From Flectonema sp. DT1601 (Eukaryota > Euglenozoa > Diplonemea > Diplonemida > Diplonemidae), in contig OZ025849.1 of assembly GCA_964019425.1 (NCBI GenBank), forward strand, positions 558,001-622,000: a stretch of DNA of 64,000 nucleotides. Reading direction: 5' to 3'. A program made the translations under genes and the position numbers. The number at the start of each line of letters is the position of its first letter. The first letter of the stretch is position 1. Under the pieces are notes generated by a model. It saw nothing but the letters and a program-made list of their open reading frames with translations. It ran no database searches and was not told the origin of the DNA. Shown here piece by piece: positions 44,176 to 53,721 of the stretch.

Positions 44176-45352
44176 ATGATGTACACTGGTGAAATCGAGA
44201 ATGGGCAGATGCATGGGAAAGGATCCCTCGTCTACCCAAACAATGAAAGATACGAAGGTGACTGGGTGTACAGTAAGAGACATGGTCACGGAGTTTATCA
44301 TTATACCGATGGAAGTGTATACGATGGTGAATGGGTAGATGACAAAGTTCACAACAGAGGAACTTGCGTATACGCGAGTGGTAACAAATACGTTGGAGAA
44401 TGGAGCTACGGTAAAATAAACGGAAGAGGTACTCTCAACTACTCAGATGGAGATCGTTACGAAGGAGAATGGAAAGACGGTAAGATGCACAACAAGGGAA
44501 CTTACTACTACAGCAATGGAGATAAGTATGAAGGTGAATGGCGTGATGATAAGCGTCACGGTAAGGGAATGGTCACCTACGCTGGACCTGATGGTACTGT
44601 CCAAGAGAAATACTCTGGAGATTGGGTCGACGGTAAAATGCACGGATGGGGAAAGTACTTCTATGCTGACGGCGGGTGTGTATTTTTATATTTGAGTTTG
44701 TTATTTGTGAAATTAAGTTGGGCTAAGCGGACAAGTCTGTTGCATGTACAAAACATAAAATAATACACAAAACAGTGTCTATGAAGGAGAATGGGTTGAC
44801 GGCAAGATGCATGGAAAGGGTGTTTACGTATTCCCTAACGGTAACAAGTATGAAGGAGAATGGGTTGATGATGTTAAAGAAGGATACGGACACCTGACAT
44901 ACGTAAACGGAGAACGGTACGAAGGTTACTGGAGAGATGACAAGGCTCACGGTAAGGGTACATTGACATACGTTCACGGAGACAAGTACGTAGGAGATTG
45001 GGTTGCTGGTAAGAAGCACGGACAGGGTAACCTCACCTACGCAAACGGAGACACTTACGAAGGAGACTGGAAGAACGACAGTGCTTGTGGTTACGGTGTA
45101 CTCAGTTACGCTAACGGATGTAGGTACCAGGGTAACTGGGTTGATGATAAGAGAAATGGTGAGGGTTCTCTCTCACTCCCAGACAGCTCTATCTATGAAG
45201 GAGGATGGGTGAATGGAAAGAAAGAAGGAAAAGCAACTATTACCCTCACTGATGGATCAAGATTCTGTGGACCATTTAAGGACGGTCGTATTGTTGGACC
45301 TGGAGAGTTCTCACTCTCACCGGAATCTGATCTTAATAATCCAGACTACTAA
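44176..45352 (+). CDS. MORN1: MORN-repeat protein, MORN1-like
   Basis: Two exons (44176-44675, 44776-45352; 100-bp intron starting GTGTGT) encode 358 residues made almost entirely of 15 MORN repeats of about 23 residues ([21 protein letters not shown]). One repeat near 130 has a five-residue insertion (AGPDGTVQE). From memory, trypanosome MORN1 is also 358 residues with 15 repeats and forms a filamentous cuff near the flagellar pocket, so orthology is likely. No catalytic domain is attached. The start has two ATGs in tandem. A pyrimidine-rich ATCTCAG at 44137-44143 is the probable trans-splice acceptor. Confidence 0.9.
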
Positions 45353-46840
45353 ACTTTTTGATTAGTACTTCACCAGTTACTTCTCAGAGTGACTCACTCT
45401 TATGGGAAGTTGGCCACTTTTGTCTGTTTACGAAGTGAGATGAAAGCGTTTTCAGATTTTTGTTTTCTATGTAAAGTCAGTTTGGTACTAATTGTGAATC
45501 TTTTTAAGAATGAATTGAAGTGTGCCCTATACCTTAGACACGTCCTTTTTGTGAAAGTAGTTCCCACCATCACTGTTGCTCTTTATGTCATGTCCCCTTG
45601 TAAAGGAAGAATTAGAACGAATTTATGTTTTAGTGTTTTCACCCTCCCTGTTCCTGTTCCCTGTAGCTAGTTGAGTAAGGAGTTGTTTGTAATTATTACT
45701 CAAAGACACTCAAATAAAGTAACTAATCACTTCTGATAGTCTTCGATTTCGTACCTCCTATTAGCTCTCGGCGAAAACTATTTTTCTCGTCGTCGGAGGT
45801 CTCCACGTGTGCAGTTAGATGTCATCGCACCCTTCAGCTGATAGAACCCGCTCGCAAGTTCCAAAGTTGCATAAATAGGCGGCTGGGGCTTCCCTTAATC
45901 CCAGCACCCCTTACTTTAGATAGATTTTTTCCCAAACTTGTTTTGTGTTCCCCGCCTCCGTAAAAATAAAACAGTTTTATTCAAAATGACGGCCATCTAT
46001 TATTATGTATAGTGCAGCTGTTTCTTAACAATAGTTCTGTAAGTAGGCGTGTTGGCCTTCTTCGTGTTGTTCGTCAGATTTCTGTTTTTCTTGTAAATTC
46101 AAATGATGAAAATCAGAATAATATAAAGAAACACTGAAGGACGGAACATGAGAATGAAACGAAACCAGTGAAACATCCAAAAGAAAGAAACCCGAATAAA
46201 AGTTCGCACTCCCCTTCTTCATTTAAGATCGCAAACTGTTTAAGCATAGTCTTAAATATTAGTTAAGTTTGTCTCTTTGTTTTTCTTGTCTTTTCCCCCT
46301 TTTCCCAGTTCACAATTAAACATAAAGGCATCTTTATCTGTGCTCTCGGTGGACTTAGTTTTCATCAGGGAAGGATGACAAGTCCCCTTTGTTTTTCAGA
46401 TTTAGTCTCAAGGGGAATGTGTTCACAACTTTTTGGTTGCCGCGAGCCCGAAGCGCGTAACTGATGCCTTTTAAAAAACGTGTCAAAAAAAAAAAAAAAA
46501 TTTAAAAAAAAAGAGAACAAAGAGAAAAGAAAAGAAAAAAAAAAAATGAAATCAAAAAGAAAAGCAAAAGCAAGAGAACTTCCCAACAATCTCGGAAAAG
46601 AAATTATATTTTCATAACGAACGAATCCTCCCACCCGCCTCCGTTTCCATTCCCACTGTTGACTCATCCCCAGTAGCAGCAAGCTCTTTGTAATTCGTAT
46701 TTGCAGTAGCTCTCTCTTGTAACTGTAATTTCACAGGTAAAAATAAACAACACTCACAGCTCACAGTGATGTAGTATATTGTTGCATACTTTTGAAAACT
46801 CTTTTCATATATTTTTACTTAATTACTTTTATCAGACAAC
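45353..46840. other. gene-free interval
   Basis: Open frames at 45389-45670 (plus) and 46365-46682 (minus) look like untranslated sequence and an A/T-run artefact. ATCAG at 46831-46835 is the acceptor just before the next start. No repeat family was recognised. Confidence 0.5.
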
Positions 46841-48646
46841 ATGTCACTAGACGATCAGATCTCTCGATTTAGAGAGAGAGGAGTGTTACCAGAATCATTT
46901 GATGGAGTTGAGGTGAGAGTTTTATTTAATAAAGGAGATCGTGAGATCATTGGATATGATGGACAAGAAGTAGATCCACAAGACGCAAGGAATGCTCCTC
47001 AATGTGTTATTGAGGCTGATCCTAGTAAGTATTATTGTATTATTTGTTACGATCCAGATGCTCCAGTGAGAGGAGCAGCGTTCATAGGAGACGTACCTCA
47101 TTGGGTTGTGTGGAATTGTAAAGGAGGTGGAGAGACTTCAGAAGGAGATACAATAATTCACTGGTTGAGACCAATGCCTCCATTAGGCGCTCACAGGTAC
47201 GTCATCGTTGTTTGTGAGCAACTGTCGGGATACGTTGATGACCTCCCAAAGCCACCACCCCGTGCGATGGCTTCAATCTGTCGTTACATAGTAAACAACA
47301 ACATTGAAATCGCTGCCATTACTCACTTCGTCAGTCGTGCGGGTGGTATTAAGAGCCCAAATGACCTCCCGTCTCTTACTGGAGCTCGTGGTCTCGTTGC
47401 AATTTTAATTATGATATTTCACTTCTATCAATTCTACTCCAAAGATCAGCCAACGCATACGTTTTCAAAGAATATTGCGTACAGAAGTTACGTTGGTGTT
47501 GGTTTCTTCTTTGTATTGTCGGGTTTTATTATGGTTTGGGTTTATGCTTCGAGGGGGGTAGTTGCGCAGAACTTTAAATCTTATGGCACCTTCAGAAAGC
47601 AGTACTGGGCTGCTAGAATTGCGAGAATAGTTCCAATGTACGTCTTATCTTGTTTAACGATGCTTCCATTTAGTTTAGCAGCGTGGGATGATATTTCAGA
47701 CACTTGGCCAAAACCTCAAAATGGAGGTCTTTGTATGGCGATGACCTCTCTTGGTCTCCAAGCATGGATCCCTGGCAGAGCAGTTGTTTGTCTTAACCCA
47801 CTTTTGTGGAGTGTTAGCGCGGAGTTCTTTTTTTACTTTTGCTTTCCATTTGTGCTGTTGCTGTGCTACCGCTGGTGTAAAGGAGGCTCCCTATCAATTG
47901 CTCTAGCTGCTGTAACTCTTGGATTGATTACTGAATTAGCACTTTGGGGAGGAATGTATCGACTTGCTGAAGTAGCCGAATCACACTTCCCAACTGACTA
48001 CACAGCAAAACAACTTCCGTACGGATTCCCTCTTGTTCGACTTCCGGAATTCTTAATGGGAATGGCTATGGGTGCCCTTTACCTTGGAGTGGCCCAAATG
48101 GATATCGACAAACGCAAAAAGCTCATCGGTGGATTGATAACTGACGGTATCACAGTAGCGATTATTATTGTGATGGGTTACATGAGTAGTTCTACTTATG
48201 ATATTTCATTCATGTACAACGATGATAAAGGAGGAAGAAGAGATATGTCATTTGGAGTATGGTATTGGGTGATAATAACTCTCACTCCATTTTGGGTTTT
48301 GGGACTCGCCTTTAGTTCAGGTGTTAGCTGTTGGATTCTATCAACACGAATAATGGTTTACTTGGGTAAGGTTTCGTATTGTATTTACGTTCTTCAGTTC
48401 CAAGTTCTTACGTACGCTGCCTGGATCTCCAACACCGACAAGGGCGCGCACTACATTTGGCAGACCTGGACGACTGTAGACAAGGGAACGCTACCCGAGT
48501 GGTCGCTCCCATTTCTGATAATTGTTTGCATCATAATTTCGGGTATCTGTCATAATTATATCGAATTACCTGCTAGGAAGGCAATCGTTCACTGGGCAAG
48601 ACCTGAAGAAGATGTTGAAGTAAACAACAGAAGATCTGCTGTTTGA
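46841..48646 (+). CDS. PEBP domain fused to acyltransferase-3 membrane domain
   Basis: Single exon, 601 residues. Residues 1-175 are a phosphatidylethanolamine-binding (PEBP/RKIP) domain: DPDAPVRG...PHWVVWN and MPPLGAHRYVIVVCEQ carry the anion-binding signature. From about 182 comes an acyltransferase-3 (OafA/NRF-6 type) domain with about ten membrane spans: LTGARGLVAILIMIFHFYQF (catalytic-type His), VGVGFFFVLSGFIM, YWAARIARIVPMYVL and LNPLLWSVSAEFFFY. Both domains look intact and are read through without an intron or frame break. Acyltransferase-3 proteins move acyl groups across membranes onto sugars or lipids. A PEBP part could present a phospholipid or acyl donor on the cytosolic side, but that is inference. 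I do not know this fusion from other organisms. Confidence 0.88.
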   Translation: MSLDDQISRFRERGVLPESFDGVEVRVLFNKGDREIIGYDGQEVDPQDARNAPQCVIEADPSKYYCIICYDPDAPVRGAAFIGDVPHWVVWNCKGGGETSEGDTIIHWLRPMPPLGAHRYVIVVCEQLSGYVDDLPKPPPRAMASICRYIVNNNIEIAAITHFVSRAGGIKSPNDLPSLTGARGLVAILIMIFHFYQFYSKDQPTHTFSKNIAYRSYVGVGFFFVLSGFIMVWVYASRGVVAQNFKSYGTFRKQYWAARIARIVPMYVLSCLTMLPFSLAAWDDISDTWPKPQNGGLCMAMTSLGLQAWIPGRAVVCLNPLLWSVSAEFFFYFCFPFVLLLCYRWCKGGSLSIALAAVTLGLITELALWGGMYRLAEVAESHFPTDYTAKQLPYGFPLVRLPEFLMGMAMGALYLGVAQMDIDKRKKLIGGLITDGITVAIIIVMGYMSSSTYDISFMYNDDKGGRRDMSFGVWYWVIITLTPFWVLGLAFSSGVSCWILSTRIMVYLGKVSYCIYVLQFQVLTYAAWISNTDKGAHYIWQTWTTVDKGTLPEWSLPFLIIVCIIISGICHNYIELPARKAIVHWARPEEDVEVNNRRSAV

Positions 48647-49774
48647 AGTAACAACTTCGATAACGCCGCTGTAGTCAGTCAGCTCAAATGTAATCTTATA
48701 CACGCATTAATTCTTGGTAATGAATGAAGAAACAAAAGATTGCTACACCGACGGCAGCTTTCCTTTTAATTCTTTCTTTTGAGTTGCTCGTCAGCGCGAT
48801 GGAGTCGAGCAGTTCCATGAAGACAAGTTCATCAACAGTGAGCTGACTCTCGGGGATTACTCGCATCGAGTGGCCAGAACTCTTTTTATATCACTTTTAG
48901 CAAATCAGATTCGAGTCACGTATTTCGTTACATTTCCTCATCTGAATTCTATTCTTTCTTTCTGTAGGTCCCATCAGAGTTTATATCCGCCATCGTGGAT
49001 TGAATTTGAACTGGACTGTTTACCTGTTCATCTATACAAATAAACTTAAACATATTGATGAGTGCTGCGTGGTGCGTGGATAGTCTCCTGCAATCGTCTC
49101 ATCTTATTTTTGGAGTCATTTGGTAGTGTTCCTTGTTTTGTGTACTTAGTGGTCGTATACACGATCGTGTTTATGTCTCCTCCCAATTCCCTCATTCTCC
49201 TCATTTGTTTTTTTTATTTCTATTTTCTTAATCAAAACAAGAGAATTTATTGGTTTTAAAAAAAAAAACTTTTGAAAAAAAAAAAAAAAAAAAAGAGAGA
49301 AAAAGAAACACTGGCAGCCGTGGTTAAATCTTCCACTTTTAGCGCTCGAAGAGTACGGAATTATAAAATAAAAGCCAACATTTCTTTTTTTTTTTTTTAT
49401 TTCTTTTTTTCTTCTATTTGTTAATCTCCAAAGACTTCAGAGTTCGGTAAATCAGTGTGATACTTACCATTCGTAACTCGTGTGCATAAAATAAAATTAT
49501 TCCCAAAAAATATTTCCTCTTATTGTAACCGCGCGTGGTAGATCAACGTGTTCCCTACTGAGATGAGATCGTACGATAAAATATAAACAGCTGTGTAATT
49601 AATTCAAGTAGCGTTTCGGAGTCTCTTGTGAGACAATTGAAGTGCTGTTGGCTCTATTTTAACAGCTAACCTGAGTAGCTTAGTATGAATCGTTTTTGTG
49701 TGTGTGTATATGTGAAATTATAACGAAAATAAGAGGGGAAAAAAACAATTCACCCCCCCCCCCCCCCCCCCCTA
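48647..49774. other. gene-free interval before the transposon
   Basis: No gene is seen. It contains A and T runs, a decayed tRNA-like head near 49310 (CTGGCAGCCGTGGTTAAATC, similar to 53429-53448) and ends in a C-run of 20 (49753-49772) followed by the TA at the transposon boundary. Confidence 0.5.
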
Positions 49775-51747
49775 GGGGGGGGGGTACAAGCTGTCGATAA
49801 AGTACTTTTTCCGAATTTTGGTAAATATAACCTTCCCGGGGGCAAAAAATACCCAGGACCCCATCAGAACCCCCAAAAATGTGATTTCGGGGCCGAAAAA
49901 ACCTCGATTTGGCTGATTTCGGCAAAGGAATGAAAAATCTCAAAAAGTGTGGACCGTGTGGTACCTGGGGGTCCAATTTTGAGGCCTGTGAAATGCACCT
50001 TCAAATAATTTTTTTTTACAATGAGAAGAGGCGAGTCTTGGTGTGCCCCTGTATGCGCAGTTTGCTAATATACCATTTACGTATCAGTTTCCGCCTCAAG
50101 AACACGCCACGAAAAAGAACAGCGCTCTCGCTCGGCCATGCTTGAGGCCACGAGGCTCATGGGCAGGATAACGCAGCGGAAAACAACGTTCTGCAGGGCA
50201 GCTCACAAAGTCATTCTGCGGAGGAGAGCATTGATCCCAGAGTGCATGAAAACACCACCCGAGGCATCTCTGAAGTCACGCAACAACACTTGGACAGTCA
50301 GAAGTAAGATACGCGCGAGAAAGGGGTCCAGAAACGTCCAGTATCTGAATCGTGATCACAGAAGGCTCACAGAATGGAGAAAGCGCCACGTCAGTACCCC
50401 AAACAGGGATAATCCTGAAGACAGCTGTAGTGGTAGTGCGTCAAATAGCAGTGCCATAGATAAGCAGCAGCGACATAGGGCAACATGCCCTATCCAAAAA
50501 GCCGTTCAAGGCATCACTTAAGACCCAACCATACTCACCAGCAGGGCATACAAGACACTCTAGTATATGCAGGATAAGGAGAAGTACGAAAGACACACCC
50601 GCTTGCAACTGTACCCAAACGAGGGAGATATACTCCTGGAGTCTTGGAGTCGTAACAACACTGCAGATATTGCGGCAAGAAGGGATCGCCGCAGAGACAT
50701 CCAACAAAGTCCTGAGTGAGTGACATAGTTGAAGCTGTCGCAGGTGCGCAGACAGAAGGGAAGCGGGTCGAAGTCACCAACTATATCTCGAAGGACAGTC
50801 CGACTTGTTGATGGATTCAGGTGATCTGTCGGTGACCTGACTTCTTGAAGCAGCAGCTTCCTCCTCACCCTCCGTCACATTGCTGCAGCATGATACTTCC
50901 TCTAGTGCCTGTCGTGCTCGTGGGATGAAGCTAACAACCGTTGTGTTCGTTGTCATCCTGCACCCCTCAAGGGATGGGGAGGTTATTCAGTGTTGTTGAT
51001 AGTTCTTGGTCAACTGATGGAACCAGTGGCGTGAATGTTGCCCTACTGATAACGTACAACATATTCCAGAGGCACACGGACTTCCAAAGGCTACCACATC
51101 AACGTAGGACCACCGACCCTCTTCAGATTGGCAAGAACAAGCACAACAGGAGGCGCTACAGGGGCTGAACGTACCACCCCGTCCTCACAGGGAAGACCTC
51201 TAGACAGCAAGGTCTAATGCTAATCTGCCGTCTGCATCCAAGGATTGGTCCTCTGTCTATCTTGTACAGAAAGAAGCACAGCTTCGGGCCGAATTTCGAA
51301 AGCTGAGCACATGAGATGCTCAAGAGAAGGCCAGTAGCCTAAACATCGGACAAGGGGGAATTAACACGCCGGGTCTCGTGTAGCATATTATTAAGGTTCA
51401 AATCAGGTCGATAAAAATAAAAACTGGGTTCCCTTTTCATCCCCCACTCAACTCGGAGGGAAACCCTGGTTATGGATTGCTCAATGCACGGAATTACTTG
51501 TAATTTTTGTGAGCCCTCCTAACACACCCCTTGTTTTCACCCCCCTCAGGTACCACACGGTCCACACTTTTTGAGATTTTTCAAAGACTTGCTCTAAAGT
51601 GCCGAAGAACTGTTTCTTTGGATCGCAATCCCCATTTTTGGGGTATATGTTGCAGTTTTCATAATTTGGGTGCACAAAAAACTTGTTCTCCGGAAAAAAA
51701 CCGAAAGTGCCCAAAATCTCCGTAAAATCGATGCTTGTACCCCCCCC
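49775..51747. mobile_element. DNA transposon with terminal inverted repeats and TA flanks, probably non-autonomous
   Basis: The ends are inverted copies: G10-TACAAGC at 49775 and GCTTGTA-C8 ending at 51747. TA lies directly outside both ends (49773-49774, 51748-51749), which fits a TA target-site duplication. About 160 bases in, a second block of 37 bp is perfectly inverted (49931-49967 and 51547-51583; core GTGTGGACCGTGTGGTACC). The sequence between is less well matched. The interior is more GC-rich than its surroundings and has only short open frames, the longest a basic 127-residue one (50138-50521) with no DDE transposase motif. It is flanked by C-runs on both sides, so the target was probably a CnTACn site. 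Confidence 0.75.
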
Positions 51748-51784
51748 TACCCCCCCCCCCCCCCCCCTCGATTCACATTACCTT

Positions 51785-51880
51785 TAGTCACTGTATCTCA
51801 GAACTAATGTTAAATTATCGTTATGTTGTTTATGATACAAAACATTTGTATTTTACGTACAAACTCGAACAGTTAACCCC
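51785..51880 (+). repeat. 96-bp interspersed repeat, copy 3
   Basis: Lies 36 bases beyond the transposon's right TA. It runs TAGTCACTGTATCTCAG to AACAGTTAACCCC and continues CCCCGCG, as copy 1 does (CCCCGCG), so the unit may extend by a few bases. It differs from copy 1 by a single-base deletion and a few substitutions. Confidence 0.85.
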
Positions 51881-52279
51881 CCCCGCGTTTTTTTTTAAAA
51901 AAGTAACAATTAGGAGTGTCCGGTCTGCACTCTGTTTTTTTTTTTTTTTTTTTTAAATTTATTCTGCGAATTGCGTACAAACAAAAGACCACTCAATCCC
52001 TCAAAGAACATATATCGTCAACTCATGTCTCCTTTGAATTAATAAGAAGTTAGTCTCTGAATGGACACGAGGAGTGAGTACACCAAAATACCTGTTTTGG
52101 ATTTGGTACTGGGTTGTCCCGGTCTTCTGATTGTTTTTTTTTATCTCACATTTTCAGATACAATTCGGTACCTGTTGGGTGTATTATGGATTTCCTTGTT
52201 TGCTTTTTGTGATTTCCCCTCTCCTTTTCTAAACCACTTTTTTTTTCTTTTATTTTTTTTGTTTGTTCCTTTTGTAATT

Positions 52280-52553
52280 TAAAACTTGAATGTAAAGCCA
52301 AAGAGTAAGGCTTTTGAGGTGTATCGGTAGTGTCGCAATCTCACGGTTGGTGACAAATTACTGAAGGAAATCACTTCTATTTGAGTAAGGAAGGGGTCTA
52401 AACAGAATTCGACTTTGGTAATGATCCTGTACCAGAGGACTAGAAACGGGAGTTCCTCTCGTACTACCCCGTATTGCTGTCGACATACACCGCCCCGAGG
52501 GGGTCTCTCCATCAGTAGGGTAAAACCAACCTGTCTCACGACGGTCTAAACCC
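52280..52553 (-). rRNA. large-subunit rRNA 3'-region fragment
   Basis: On the minus strand the segment begins GTTTAGACCGTCGTGAGAC, a conserved LSU stretch, continues with GTTTTACCCTACTGATG, and reaches the sarcin-ricin loop AGTACGAGAGGAAC at about 52450-52465. The last 150 bases are more divergent but are in the position of the LSU 3' end. Only this late domain is present, so it is a fragment and not a working gene. The 3' limit is approximate. Confidence 0.8.
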
Positions 52554-52605
52554 CTGCAGGTTCACCTACAGCAACTTTGTTACGACTTTTGCTTCCTCTA
52601 GCTGA
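52554..52605 (-). rRNA. small-subunit rRNA 3'-end fragment
   Basis: On the minus strand it reads AAGTCGTAACAAAGTTGC then GTAGGTGAACCTGCAGG, the universally conserved SSU 3' end, and then passes without any spacer into the LSU fragment. The terminal GGATCA motif of SSU is missing. The upstream side on this strand is a hairpin that may derive from the top of helix 44. Confidence 0.85.
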
Positions 52606-52613
52606 GAAATATT

Positions 52614-52651
52614 GCTGAGGAGAGAGAGAGCTCTCCCTCTCTCTCCTCAGC
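52614..52651. repeat. 15-bp perfect inverted repeat
   Basis: GCTGAGGAGAGAGAG and CTCTCTCTCCTCAGC enclose an 8-base loop. It adjoins the SSU fragment and may be the terminal hairpin of helix 44 or a separate fold-back. Confidence 0.7.
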
Positions 52652-53061
52652 TGTTCAAGAACTAATAAAATGATAATGAGGTAACTTGTGTAACTTCATA
52701 GCTGGTATAGCTTGCTGACAATGTGATGCAATACTTTAGCACGGACGTAGCTTTCCCTCAACTCTGCTCCCTGCCCTCTGTGAGTGTTTTCAGTAGTTTT
52801 GATTTATTTTTTTTTTATATTTTATTGTTTTCATTCAATCCGAAATCCCAATTCTATCCCTCTTATGATAGTTGAGCTATCGTACTGTTTGCACCGCTTT
52901 TCTTTTATTTTTTCCTTCCGAACAAACAGCGCCAATCTAAAGAATTAGCGCTTAGAGAGAATGGATGAATCCGTTGTTGTGATTACTAAGTATTCCTTCT
53001 AACAATTAAATAGTACGGAAGTTCTATTTTACAAATTCCTATCAAGGAACTCTCTTTACAA

Positions 53062-53110
53062 TCTGACAAGGTAGAAAGCTGACGAAGGCATCCTGCGTCA
53101 ACCAAAAGCT
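53062..53110 (+). ncRNA. possible structured RNA, copy B of a two-member family
   Basis: Shares GACAAGGTAGAAAGCT, GGCAT..TGCGT and AAAAGC in order with copy A at 3012-3064. The stem here is TGACG with CGTCA, different bases from copy A but in the same place. Its identity is unknown. Confidence 0.3.
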
Positions 53111-53429
53111 GTTCTGACAATCCTAACAAGATTTGAGTCTAATTACGTTACTGTTTGCCTCGTAGCTCTGTTGGAGTTAACCTGATGCTCAATTCGAGAT
53201 GTATTGGACTTCCTTATCTATCTATCTTATCTATTTAGGACATCAGTAGTGACATAATCAATGGTTACCTTCAATCACTCAATTGAAACGGATGTTTGCA
53301 TCCCAACAAAGAGAGTTGTTGACAAAAAGAAGCTACGATGACCTTTTCAGCTGATATTTTGTAAACGTGTGAATTCAGGATTATCCAAAAAGAAAAAAAA
53401 AAAAAAAAAAAGCAAAAAAAAAAAAAAAC

Positions 53430-53473
53430 TGGCCCCCGTGGCCGAACAGATATTTTAGTTCGATCCCTTTTTT
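53430..53473 (+). pseudogene. tRNA-derived fragment lacking the anticodon arm
   Basis: TGGCCGAACAG (53439-53449) matches the box A consensus and AGTTCGATCCC (53457-53467) matches box B, followed by TTTTTT. Only 7 bases separate the boxes, too few for an anticodon arm. It is probably a decayed tRNA or the head of a tRNA-derived repeat. Confidence 0.35.
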
Positions 53474-53721
53474 ACGGTTGTGAAGGTAATCATAATTGAA
53501 TCATTGCTCAAGAAGGGTTCTTTTTTGTTTTTCATTCTTAGTGTTGGTCTGAATGAATACGACGCAATGACGTGAAGTACAGAACAGTAATACTTTTTTC
53601 ATACAGCAGACAATATGTAGTCATTATACGGGGACGTCTTGTTCTTCGTCTTGGTTAGTTAATCGATTGAGAAATTATTATTATTATTGTTTACCCTTCT
53701 TAGTAATTCACAGAAGGTGAT

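Larger units (their letters stand above)
51881..53721. other. gene-free interval with rRNA and RNA-like remnants
   Basis: Holds joined LSU and SSU rRNA fragments on the minus strand (52280-52605) with an adjacent 15-bp inverted repeat (52614-52651), copy B of the RNA-like motif (53062-53110), and a shortened tRNA-like sequence (53430-53473). No protein gene is seen. Confidence 0.6.

Noticed and set aside
45389-45670. 93-codon frame after the MORN gene
   Set aside because: No acceptor and no recognisable feature; more likely 3' untranslated sequence.
50138-50521. Basic 127-codon frame as the transposase of the 49775-51747 element
   Set aside because: No DDE-type motif, too short, and no similarity I recognise; left as unassigned interior.
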